This document shows positions 6,549 to 12,132 of a stretch of 16,526 nucleotides of DNA, one piece after another. Position numbers and translations under genes: made by a program. The DNA comes from Synechococcus sp. UW140 (lineage in GTDB: Bacteria > Cyanobacteriota > Cyanobacteriia > PCC-6307 > Cyanobiaceae): positions 1 through 16,526 of the forward strand of contig CAMDWF010000009.1 of the NCBI GenBank assembly GCA_945878795.1, in the 5' to 3' direction. Position 1 is the first letter of the stretch. Every line of letters starts with the position of its first letter. A model generated the notes under the pieces. The model was not told where the DNA came from, ran no database searches, and saw only the letters and a program-made list of their open reading frames with translations.

Positions 6549-7654
6549 CCCGCACCTGACTGCCCTGCCTGATGGGGAGGAACGTTCGGCTGGGTGGTGG
6601 TGGCGGCGGGCGGTGGCGCTAGGAGCGAGCGAAGTTGCTGCAGCTTGGCCCAGGGACGACCCTGGGCCAGGGCCTCCAGGGCCAGGGGAACCCCGGCGGC
6701 GGGAGAGGCGGCCAGGCCCGCCGCCCAAAGCACTAGGGCGGTGTTCAGGGCTACGACGTCTCGATGGGCTGCTAATCCCTGGCCCCGCAATACGGCTTCC
6801 AAGATGGCCGCGTTGGTGGCCAGATCACCGCCGACGAGGGCCTCCAGGGGGGCAGGGGCCAGTCCCAGGGAGGCCGGCTCCAACCACTCGCGCCGAATCG
6901 CCCCCGCCTCCAACAGCCGCAGTTCATTGGCACCGGCCAGGGACGCCTCATCGAGCCCCCCTGCCCCATGGACGACCACGGCCCTGGCCAGTCCCAGCCC
7001 CCGCAGGGCGCCGGCCATGGGATCGAGCAGGTCAGCGCGGGCCACCCCCAGGACCTGGGTTTGGGGGCTGAGGGGATTGACCAGGGGTCCGAGCAGATTG
7101 AAGACCGTGCGGATGCCGAGTCGGCGGCGCAGGGGAGCCAGCTCCACCAGGGCCGGGTGCCAGCCGGGGGCGAACAGAAAGGTGATGCCATGGGCTTGCA
7201 GTGCCGCCAGCACCCGTTCCTGGGGTGCCGCCAGATTGAGGCCCAGGGCTTCGAGCACATCGGCCGAACCGACACGGCCGCTGGCGCTGCGGTTGCCGTG
7301 TTTGGCCACCCGAGCCCCGCAGGCGGCGGCCGTGAAGGCCACCGCCGTGGAGATGTTGAAGGTGTCGGCCCCGTCGCCGCCGGTGCCGCAGGTATCCACC
7401 AGTTCGAGGCCATCGACAAGCTCTGGAAACGGGCTGGCGATGCGGCAGGCCCGCCGCAACACGCTGGCCATGGCCGCCAGTTCCTCCCCTGTGGTGCCCT
7501 TGGCGCGGAGGGCGGCCAGCAGGGCGCCGGTGAGGACCGGATCGATGGCCCCCTCCAGCCAGCCCTGCATCAGGGCGCCGGCCTGGACGTCGCTCATGGT
7601 CTGGCCCGCCAGCAGTTGGTCAAGCAGCTGGGGCCAGGCTTGGGGGGCTGTCAT
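6545..7654 (-). CDS. trpD: Anthranilate phosphoribosyltransferase
   Basis: TrpD transfers phosphoribosyl from PRPP to anthranilate, the second step of tryptophan synthesis from chorismate. From ATG at 7654 the protein is 369 residues, near the usual 340-350. A GTG at 7657 immediately precedes the ATG and could equally be used. Counting from that GTG, the PRPP loop GTGGDG is at 91-96, KHGNRSAS at 119-126, GPLVNP at 190-195 and the Mg-binding Asp-Glu in GLDEAS at 236-237. All expected active-site elements are intact. The last 25 residues are a Pro/Ala/Thr/Gln-rich tail. The stop overlaps carA's ATG. The start is only 37 bases downstream of the T-run of an intrinsic-terminator-like hairpin, which raises the possibility of attenuation. 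Other trp genes are not in the window. Confidence 0.96.
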   Translation of the reverse strand: MTAPQAWPQLLDQLLAGQTMSDVQAGALMQGWLEGAIDPVLTGALLAALRAKGTTGEELAAMASVLRRACRIASPFPELVDGLELVDTCGTGGDGADTFNISTAVAFTAAACGARVAKHGNRSASGRVGSADVLEALGLNLAAPQERVLAALQAHGITFLFAPGWHPALVELAPLRRRLGIRTVFNLLGPLVNPLSPQTQVLGVARADLLDPMAGALRGLGLARAVVVHGAGGLDEASLAGANELRLLEAGAIRREWLEPASLGLAPAPLEALVGGDLATNAAILEAVLRGQGLAAHRDVVALNTALVLWAAGLAASPAAGVPLALEALAQGRPWAKLQQLRSLLAPPPAATTTQPNVPPHQAGQSGAG

Positions 7655-7691
7655 CACGGCGAGGAATTCAGATCGTCAAGAAATGGTCAAG

Positions 7692-7720
7692 AAAAAGCCC
7701 GGGTGCAGGGCACGCCGGGC
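7692..7720 (-). terminator. intrinsic terminator between DUF3288 and trpD
   Basis: On the minus strand GCCCGG, a bulged C, GTGC, loop CCT, GCAC and CCGGGC form a near-perfect 10-pair GC-rich hairpin, followed at once by TTTTTCTT. The plus-strand arms are 7697-7706 and 7710-7720. It would end the DUF3288 transcript. If a trpD promoter lies upstream of it, it is instead a leader attenuator for trpD-carA. Confidence 0.78.
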
Positions 7721-7752
7721 CGGGTGATGGGGACGCTCCCACTATCACCCGG
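7720..7752 (-). promoter_or_regulatory. second stem-loop abutting the trpD-upstream terminator
   Basis: The arms CCGGGTGAT (plus 7720-7728) and ATCACCCGG (plus 7744-7752) are exact 9-base inverted repeats. An inner GGGGA/TCCC pairing extends the stem with a small asymmetric loop. It lies directly 5' of the terminator hairpin on the minus-strand RNA, and shares position 7720 with it. Its 5' arm (CCGGGTG) could also pair over 7 bases with the 3' arm of the terminator (CACCCGG). Confidence 0.6.
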
Positions 7753-7839
7753 AGGGGCCTCTTCTGGCGAGCAATGGGCCGACCGCAACGGGGCGGCAGA
7801 GGTTGGACCCTGGCTGCAAACCAGTCTGGGCACGGAATC

Positions 7840-8151
7840 TCAGCCGGTTTCCTCGCTGGCCGTGTCAAAACCCGAGCCGACTCCCTCGCTGACAGGGGCG
7901 AGTCCGACGGGTCGGAACCCGGTGCTCCAAAGGGCCCGGGTGCGCCCTTGCAGCTGGGTTTGATCCAGGCCCCAGAACCGCAGAACCTTGGCCAAATCGT
8001 CGCGCAGGTCCGGGGCACCGGGAAAATCCGCATACCGCGTCAGCAACCGGGCAGCATCGACCAGATCGGCGTCAGCAGGCGTTTCCACGGCCAACAAGCG
8101 GTCGACATGGGCCCGGTCGGTGCCATGGAGGGGGTGGTTCTGCTGGTCCAT
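7840..8151 (-). CDS. DUF3288 family protein, cyanobacterial
   Basis: A 103-residue cytoplasmic protein of unknown function, found in cyanobacteria. The pattern MDQQNHPLHGTDRAHVDRLL (residues 1-20), ARLLTRYADFPGAPDLRDDL (34-53), VLRFWGL and TRALWSTGFRPV matches my recollection of DUF3288. The ATG at 8151 is chosen over a possible start seven codons earlier because the family begins with a DQQHPL-type sequence. The 20 residues after TGFRPV are an acidic Gly/Ser/Glu tail without obvious structure. The gene is divergent from the ABC exporter across a 48-base gap containing overlapping promoter-like boxes and a palindrome. It ends 120 bases before the terminator hairpin in front of trpD. The 7753-7839 stretch shows nothing else. 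Confidence 0.85.
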   Translation of the reverse strand: MDQQNHPLHGTDRAHVDRLLAVETPADADLVDAARLLTRYADFPGAPDLRDDLAKVLRFWGLDQTQLQGRTRALWSTGFRPVGLAPVSEGVGSGFDTASEETG

Positions 8152-8182
8152 CGCGGCGCGCCGGCAGGCCAAGGGAGCTGCG

Positions 8183-8188
8183 TAGGTT
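8183..8188 (+). promoter_or_regulatory. possible -10 box TAGGTT for the ABC exporter gene
   Basis: TAGGTT lies 11 bases before the ATG at 8200. It belongs to the TAGGYT boxes found before most plus-strand units here. Such closeness would give an almost leaderless mRNA, or favour the second ATG at 8218. No -35 is evident. Confidence 0.3.
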
Positions 8189-8190
8189 AG
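8185..8190 (-). promoter_or_regulatory. possible -10 box TAACCT for DUF3288
   Basis: Minus-strand TAACCT lies 33 bases upstream of the DUF3288 ATG and overlaps the plus-strand TAGGTT box, so the two divergent promoters would compete for polymerase. It is the same hexamer as the one before dnaE. Confidence 0.3.
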
Positions 8191-8200
8191 GCGGACCTAA
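8187..8200. promoter_or_regulatory. palindrome TTAGG-CGGA-CCTAA in the divergent gap
   Basis: A perfect 5-4-5 inverted repeat covers the end of the -10 candidates and the first base of the ABC exporter ATG. It may be an operator controlling both divergent genes, or a hairpin over the exporter start codon. This is inference from symmetry only. Confidence 0.35.
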
Positions 8201-9963
8201 TGGCCAGCGAGACGCCGATGAGCGCCCTGCGGCTCGATCTGATTGCCCGTTATCTGGGTCCCCACCGTCGCGACGTCGCCCTGGGTGTGGTGGCGTTGGT
8301 GGTGGTCAACCTCCTGAGCACCGCCTTTCCCCTGTTGGTGCGCCGGATCATCGAGAGTCTCAAGGATGGCTTCAGCCAGCGGGAGCTGCTGGTGGAAGCG
8401 GCCCTGATCCTGGCGTTGGCGACCGTGATGGGGCTGGTGCGGTTGGCCTCTCGCGTCCTGGTGTTTGGGATCGGCCGCCAGGTGGAGGCCGATCTCAAGC
8501 AGCGCATCTTCGACCACGTCTTGCGCCAGGAACCAAGTTTTGTGCAGGGGATGGGCAGTGGCGAGGTGATCAGCCGCGCCACCAGCGACGTCGAAAATGT
8601 TCGTCGGTTGCTGGGTTTTGCCCTGCTCAGCCTGGCCAACACCGCCTTGGCCTATGCCATGACGCTGCCGGCGATGTTGCTGATCAATCCGGGCTTGAGC
8701 CTGGCGGCGGTGGGCCTCTATCCCTTGATGTTGGTGACGGTGCGCCTGTTCGGTGGCCGCATGATGCGCCAGCAACGGCGCCTGCAGGAATCCCTGGCCA
8801 GCCTCAGCGATCTGATTCAGGAGGACATTTCCGGCATCGGGGCCATCAAGATCTACGGCCAGGAGGCCACCGAACAAAAGGCCTTCGCCGGCCGCAATCG
8901 CGCCTACCGCGACGCGGCCCTGGGTCTGGCCCGTTCCCGCAGCACCCTTTTCCCCCTTTTGGAGGGCATTTCCTCCATCAGCCTGCTGCTGCTGTTGGCC
9001 CTTGGTAGTGGCCAGCTGGAACGCGGCAGCCTCAGCATTGGTGATCTGGTGGCCTTGGTTCTCTATGTGGAACGGCTGGTCTTTCCCACCGCCCTGCTCG
9101 GTTTCACCCTCAACACCTTTCAGACCGGCCAGGTGAGCCTTGAGCGGGTCGAGGCCCTGCTCAACCGTCGCCCCCTGATCACATCCCCCGCCAAGCCCCA
9201 GCGGGCTCCAGAGCCCGCCCAAGGGGCCGTGCGGGCCGTGGGCCTCACCGTTCGCTATCCCGACGCCCAACGCCCTGCCCTCGACAACCTGCACTTCACC
9301 CTGGCACCGGGCGAACTGGTGGCTGTGGTGGGGCCGGTGGGCTGCGGCAAGACCACCCTGGCCCGCGCCCTGGGCCGGCTGGTGCAGGTGCCGCAAGGGC
9401 AGCTGTTTTTTGATGGGGTCGACATCACGGCGCTGGATCTGGGCAGCTTGCGCTCCCGGGTGGCCCTGGTGCCCCAGGAGGGTTATCTGTTCACCTGCAG
9501 CCTGGCGGACAACCTCCGCTACGGCGCCCCGGAAGCATCCCAGGGCCAGGTCGAGCGGGCGGCCCGTGAGGCCCGCCTGGAGGCTGACATCCGCGGTTTC
9601 CCCGACGGCTACGACACTTTGGTGGGGGAACGGGGCATCACCCTCAGCGGTGGTCAGCGCCAGCGCACGGCCCTGGGCAGGGCCCTGCTGGTCGACGCCC
9701 CCCTGTTGGTGCTCGACGATGCCCTGGCCAGTGTGGATAACAACACCGCTGCGGCAATCCTGCGGTCGGTGCGCGAACAGGAACGGCGCACGGTGTTGAT
9801 GATCAGCCACCAGCTTTCGGCCGCTGCCGCTTGTGACCGCATCCTGGTGATGGAAGAGGGGCGTTTGGTGCAGCAGGGTCACCACCGGGACCTCGTCGCG
9901 GTGCCGGGTCCGTACCGGCGGCTGTGGGAAAGGGAGCAGGCCGAACGGCTGGAGCCGGTCTGA
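8200..9963 (+). CDS. Half-size ABC exporter (fused transmembrane and ATP-binding domains)
   Basis: A type IV ABC exporter half-transporter of 587 residues, needing a homo- or heterodimer to work in the inner membrane. Hydrophobic helices are at about 25-48, 64-86, 140-162, 164-186, 250-270 and 282-304; the nucleotide-binding domain follows from about 343. Walker A GPVGCGKTT is at 378-386, the Q-loop Gln at 426, the signature LSGGQ at 482-486, Walker B LLVLD at 502-506, the D-loop ASVD at 510-513 and the switch His at 537. The residue after Walker B is Asp507 where most ABC ATPases have the catalytic Glu, as in E. coli MdlA and TM287. This suggests an impaired ATP site and a heterodimer partner, which is not in the window. 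The substrate cannot be predicted; MdlA/lipid or multidrug exporters are nearest. A second ATG at 8218 is possible. Confidence 0.93.
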   Translation: MASETPMSALRLDLIARYLGPHRRDVALGVVALVVVNLLSTAFPLLVRRIIESLKDGFSQRELLVEAALILALATVMGLVRLASRVLVFGIGRQVEADLKQRIFDHVLRQEPSFVQGMGSGEVISRATSDVENVRRLLGFALLSLANTALAYAMTLPAMLLINPGLSLAAVGLYPLMLVTVRLFGGRMMRQQRRLQESLASLSDLIQEDISGIGAIKIYGQEATEQKAFAGRNRAYRDAALGLARSRSTLFPLLEGISSISLLLLLALGSGQLERGSLSIGDLVALVLYVERLVFPTALLGFTLNTFQTGQVSLERVEALLNRRPLITSPAKPQRAPEPAQGAVRAVGLTVRYPDAQRPALDNLHFTLAPGELVAVVGPVGCGKTTLARALGRLVQVPQGQLFFDGVDITALDLGSLRSRVALVPQEGYLFTCSLADNLRYGAPEASQGQVERAAREARLEADIRGFPDGYDTLVGERGITLSGGQRQRTALGRALLVDAPLLVLDDALASVDNNTAAAILRSVREQERRTVLMISHQLSAAAACDRILVMEEGRLVQQGHHRDLVAVPGPYRRLWEREQAERLEPV

Positions 9964-9980
9964 GGTTGGCCCGGCCTGCC

Positions 9981-9986
9981 TAGGCT
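9981..9986 (+). promoter_or_regulatory. possible -10 box TAGGCT for the msrA operon
   Basis: TAGGCT, within GCCTAGGCTG, lies 22 bases before the GTG of msrA in the 45-base gap after the ABC gene. The identical GCCTAGGCTG core occurs before prxQ at about the same distance. No -35 match is visible. Confidence 0.4.
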
Positions 9987-10008
9987 GAGGCCAAGCCATT
10001 CTTTTGCC

Positions 10009-10728
10009 GTGCTCGGACTCTTTTCCGGATCAGGCCAGGGTGCCCTGGATCGCAAGGCTTCCCAGGAACGCACCCATGCGGTGCTTGGCACCCCCATTGA
10101 CGCGCCAGCCGAATCCGGCCAGGGGGAGGTGCTGTTTGGCTGCGGCTGTTTCTGGGGGGCGGAGAAGGGCTTCTGGCGCCTCCCTGGGGTGGTGACGACG
10201 GCGGTGGGATACGCCGGCGGTGCCCTGGCCCAACCCACCTACCAACAGGTTTGCAGTGGCCGCAGTGGCCATGCTGAGGTGGTGCGGGTGGTTTGGGACC
10301 AGGAGAAGGTGCATTTCAGCGATCTTCTCAAGCTGTTTTGGGAATGCCACGACCCCACCCAGGGGGATCGCCAGGGCAACGACCGGGGCAGCCAGTACCG
10401 CTCGGCGATTTTTATCAACGATCCCCAATGGCTGGCCCTGGCCAGCGCCAGCGGTGTCCAATACGGCCTTCAGCTGGCCGCTGCTGGCTTCGGCCCGATC
10501 ACCACCGAGATTCGGGCAGATGTAGCTTTCCAGCCGGGGGAGACTTACCACCAGCAATATCTCGCTAAGCCCGGCAGTCGGCCTTACTGTTCGGCCCAGC
10601 CCACCGGCGTTTTGTTAGCTGATTTTCCTGGCTGCAACTATCGACTACCGCCTGTAGTCTGGAGCCATTTCGATTGGAGCATCTCCCATTGTGTGTTGCG
10701 CGGCGACAATGCTCCGATCATTTTGTGA
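10009..10728 (+). CDS. msrA: Peptide methionine (S)-S-oxide reductase
   Basis: MsrA reduces the S-epimer of methionine sulfoxide in proteins and free methionine, with electrons from thioredoxin. The 239-residue protein has the catalytic GCFWGAE motif at 46-52 (nucleophile Cys47, Glu52), VGYAGG at 66-71, YQQVCSGRSGHAEVV at 78-92, the FWECHDPTQGDRQGNDRGSQYRS block at 110-132, and QPGETYHQQYL (175-185). Cys194, and Cys209 or Cys228, may be resolving cysteines. GTG at 10009 is the first start after an in-frame break. It leaves 40 residues ahead of the catalytic core, longer than minimal enzymes but without a signal peptide. After PTGV (198-201) there is a tail of about 38 residues, rich in Trp, Cys and aromatics and with lower GC than the core. 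It leads an operon with the MliC-like gene six bases on. Confidence 0.95.
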   Translation: MLGLFSGSGQGALDRKASQERTHAVLGTPIDAPAESGQGEVLFGCGCFWGAEKGFWRLPGVVTTAVGYAGGALAQPTYQQVCSGRSGHAEVVRVVWDQEKVHFSDLLKLFWECHDPTQGDRQGNDRGSQYRSAIFINDPQWLALASASGVQYGLQLAAAGFGPITTEIRADVAFQPGETYHQQYLAKPGSRPYCSAQPTGVLLADFPGCNYRLPPVVWSHFDWSISHCVLRGDNAPIIL

Positions 10729-10734
10729 GCTGAG

Positions 10735-11097
10735 ATGCACCTTTTGGCTTCGGCTTTTGCCTTGCCCTCGTTAGCTTCATCTTGGCTCTGCCTGGCCCTG
10801 AACTTTTTGGCACCTTTTGGGGTGGCAGTCGACTCGCCATGGTGGGAAAATTATGATAGGAAGGATCGCTTTCGTTGTGATCAGCAGCAGGTGCTGGTAC
10901 TAGAGCGTAATGATTCGCAAGCATCCATTTTGATGGGCGGCCATCGCTCCACCCTGTTTCGCGATCGGCAGATGGACAATGGTGTGAGTTACAGCGGCGA
11001 GGGATTGACGTTGCGTCTCAAGGGCGATGAACTCCAACTCGAGCGGACCCAGCCCATGCCCACCCTGATGCACTGCCAACGTACGGAGGATGCATGA
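10735..11097 (+). CDS. Secreted MliC-like protein (lysozyme-inhibitor fold)
   Basis: A 120-residue protein with a hydrophobic N-terminal segment (about 2-32) that looks like a Sec signal peptide, so it should act in the periplasm. The mature part follows the MliC/C-type-lysozyme-inhibitor pattern: FRCDQQQVLVLER (46-58), then SILMGGHRSTLFR, then NGVSYSGEGLTLRLKGDELQL (82-102), ending MHCQ (112-115). Cys48 and Cys114 would form the usual disulfide. MliC proteins bind lysozymes; in a free-living cyanobacterium the target could be grazer lysozyme or the cell's own muramidases. The assignment rests on pattern similarity and is moderate. There is no lipobox at Cys19, so it is probably not a lipoprotein. 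It starts 6 bases after msrA and overlaps the next gene by ATGA. Its codons are less GC-biased than the neighbours. Confidence 0.7.
   Translation: MHLLASAFALPSLASSWLCLALNFLAPFGVAVDSPWWENYDRKDRFRCDQQQVLVLERNDSQASILMGGHRSTLFRDRQMDNGVSYSGEGLTLRLKGDELQLERTQPMPTLMHCQRTEDA
11085..11089 (+). promoter_or_regulatory. Shine-Dalgarno GGAGG for the 52-residue gene
   Basis: GGAGG inside the last codons of the MliC-like gene precedes the ATG at 11094 by four bases. It is the strongest ribosome-binding sequence in this operon and is the main support for translation of the short downstream frame. Confidence 0.6.
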
Positions 11098-11252
11098 ATC
11101 CCTTGCCTGATCGAGTCGTGATTGTGGGACTGCTGATCACGATCGGTCTCTGTTTTGCCATGGCTTTCTGGTACGCGCGACTCCATCCACCCATGGCGCC
11201 CCCCCTGCTTTGGCGCAATGGCCCTGCCATGGGCGGCAGCTCCCTGCTCTGA
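11094..11252 (+). CDS. Small single-pass membrane protein, 52 residues
   Basis: A short frame with no recognised family. It starts with an ATG overlapping the MliC-like stop (ATGA), is preceded by GGAGG, and ends TGA, which overlaps the ATG of the next gene by one base. Residues 8-27 (VVIVGLLITIGLCFAMAFWY) form one transmembrane helix. The preceding MNPLPDR and the following YARLHPP suggest a short N-terminus and a Pro/Arg-containing tail. The chain of ATGA and TGATG junctions and the strong ribosome-binding site make it very likely real despite its size. It probably works with the neighbouring membrane protein at 11252-11611; what it does is unknown. Homology searches with such a short protein may fail, so synteny would be the best test. 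Confidence 0.7.
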   Translation: MNPLPDRVVIVGLLITIGLCFAMAFWYARLHPPMAPPLLWRNGPAMGGSSLL

Positions 11253-11611
11253 TGACCTCCCAAGGCCCACCGCCGGACCCTGAGCCGCGCCAGCTGCATC
11301 CCCTGCCCAGGGGCTTGGTGGAGCTCTACGGCCTGATGGCGGTTCTGTTTGTGCTGGTGCCGGAATGGATGGCGGGCGGGGCGCTGTTCGGCTTCCGCGA
11401 TGGTCGTCAGGGCTCCGATCTACCGATGCCCTCCGGGGCCTGGCGCCGGCTGCCGGAACTGAGGCTGGCGACGATGGGCTTGGCGGACCTGCGGCGCCTG
11501 GCCCGCCAGCAAAGGATCTCTGGCTATGCCTGCCTCAATCGCGAACGGCTTACTGCACGCTTGTTGGCGCACATGCGGGAGCCTGCGGCCAGTGTCAGAG
11601 ACCTGCTGTGA
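11252..11611 (+). CDS. Membrane protein with C-terminal Rho-N/SAP-like helical motif
   Basis: A 119-residue protein of unknown function. Residues 1-20 are Pro-rich and polar, 23-48 form one hydrophobic segment (LYGLMAVLFVLVPEWMAGGALFGF), and residues 66-109 read LPELRLATMGLADLRRLARQ, then GYACLNRERLTARLLAHM. The latter resembles the helix-turn-helix pattern of Rho N-terminal, HeH or SAP motifs (leucine, LRxLAR, IxGY, LxRxxL), which bind nucleic acids in other proteins. The ATG at 11252 overlaps the preceding stop (TGATG). An in-frame ATG 14 codons earlier would overlap the 52-residue gene deeply and is less likely. It is the last gene of the msrA operon. Its stop is directly followed by the TAGGTT box of tRNA-Pro. 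Nucleic-acid binding at the membrane is only a suggestion. Confidence 0.8.
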   Translation: MTSQGPPPDPEPRQLHPLPRGLVELYGLMAVLFVLVPEWMAGGALFGFRDGRQGSDLPMPSGAWRRLPELRLATMGLADLRRLARQQRISGYACLNRERLTARLLAHMREPAASVRDLL

Positions 11612-11617
11612 TAGGTT
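11612..11617 (+). promoter_or_regulatory. extended -10 box TGATAGGTT for tRNA-Pro
   Basis: TAGGTT preceded by TGA (a TGn extended -10) overlaps the stop codon of the preceding gene. It would start transcription about 11622-11625, a few bases before the mature tRNA 5' end at 11627. A -35 match is lacking. Read-through from the msrA operon is also possible, since no terminator separates them. Confidence 0.45.
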
Positions 11618-11626
11618 CGATTCTGC

Positions 11627-11700
11627 CGGGGCGTAGCGCAGCTTGGTAGCGCACCACTTTGGGGTAGTGGGGGTCGTGGGTTCGAATCCCGCCGCTCCGA
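11627..11700 (+). tRNA. tRNA-Pro (anticodon GGG)
   Basis: A complete 74-base cloverleaf. The acceptor CGGGGCG pairs with CGCTCCG (one G-U) and the discriminator is A. The D-arm has GCGC stems, the anticodon stem is CCACT/AGTGG with loop TTGGGGT (anticodon GGG, G37 as in proline tRNAs), and the T-arm is GTGGG-TTCGAAT-CCCGC. CCA is not encoded. It reads CCC and CCU. Confidence 0.96.
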
Positions 11701-12039
11701 TTAACCGGTTTTAATCGTCACTTTGGAACCGCTCTGTACCTCGGAGCGGTTTTTTTTATGGCCTTTTTTCGGCCCACTCCCATGGATAGCCAGGCGCGTC
11801 AGAACATGAAAACGTTCGAGCCAAAGGTTGACCCGGCGCCGCAGTCTCGGGGGGACTTCCTGCACCACCTGCAGCAGTTCAGCCGCCCCAAGTCTTTGCA
11901 GAAACCGGGCATCCTCAGACCAGAGCGCTTCGGCTTCTCGTATCAACCAGGCCCAGGTGCGCACCGATTGCCAGTGTTTTATGGGCTGGCTGACCCGATC
12001 CCAGCTGGGTGCACTCGGAGAAGTCGGACTGATCTTCAT
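11701..12039 (-). CDS. Hypothetical protein, 112 residues
   Basis: An unrecognised protein, probably cytoplasmic. The middle (about 12-88) is rich in Trp, Leu, Arg and Glu, with helical stretches such as WAWLIREAEALW, RFLQRLGAAELLQVVQEVP and RRRVNLWLERFHVLTRLAI. Codon choice is G/C-ending there, supporting real coding. The last 20 residues (Lys/Lys/Asn/Ser/Thr-rich) are encoded by the plus-strand terminator and its flank, and look like a recent or neutral extension. The ATG at 12039 is the only reasonable start. The TAA stop (11703-11701) touches the last base of tRNA-Pro on the other strand. A 9-base inverted repeat lies 32 bases upstream in its leader. A competing plus-strand frame has no coding character. 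It could be a picocyanobacterial orphan family. Confidence 0.6.
   Translation of the reverse strand: MKISPTSPSAPSWDRVSQPIKHWQSVRTWAWLIREAEALWSEDARFLQRLGAAELLQVVQEVPPRLRRRVNLWLERFHVLTRLAIHGSGPKKGHKKNRSEVQSGSKVTIKTG
11727..11757 (+). terminator. intrinsic terminator of tRNA-Pro / msrA operon
   Basis: AACCGCTC (11727-11734) pairs with GAGCGGTT (11744-11751) over eight bases, around a nine-base loop, and is followed by an uninterrupted T run to 11757. It starts 27 bases after the tRNA. On the other strand there is no T run after the stem, so it is directional. Confidence 0.88.
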
Positions 12040-12070
12040 GTCAACGGATCAACTGATTACAGCATGTCAA

Positions 12071-12119
12071 TCCCTATCCTTCAGGCCCTGAAAATCCAGA
12101 AGGGCTTCATGGATAGGGA
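12071..12119. repeat. inverted repeat between exonuclease and hypothetical gene
   Basis: TCCCTATCC (12071-12079) and GGATAGGGA (12111-12119) are exact 9-base complements. A further GCCC/GGGC pair inside gives a long stem-loop. No T run follows on either strand; minus-strand T's (from 12120-12124) precede the stem. It therefore does not fit an intrinsic terminator and may be an mRNA leader structure for the 112-residue gene, or stabilise the exonuclease mRNA 3' end. Confidence 0.6.
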
Positions 12120-12132
12120 AAAAAGTGTGCCA

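Noticed and set aside
7668..8033. 121-codon minus-strand frame overlapping DUF3288 and the trpD leader as a leader-peptide gene
   Set aside because: It overlaps DUF3288 in another frame, has no Trp clusters and no ribosome-binding site.
8197..9999. 600-codon open frame antisense to the ABC exporter
   Set aside because: It is Gln/His/Gly-rich without any domain and mirrors the codon bias of the well-recognised exporter on the other strand; a high-GC shadow frame.
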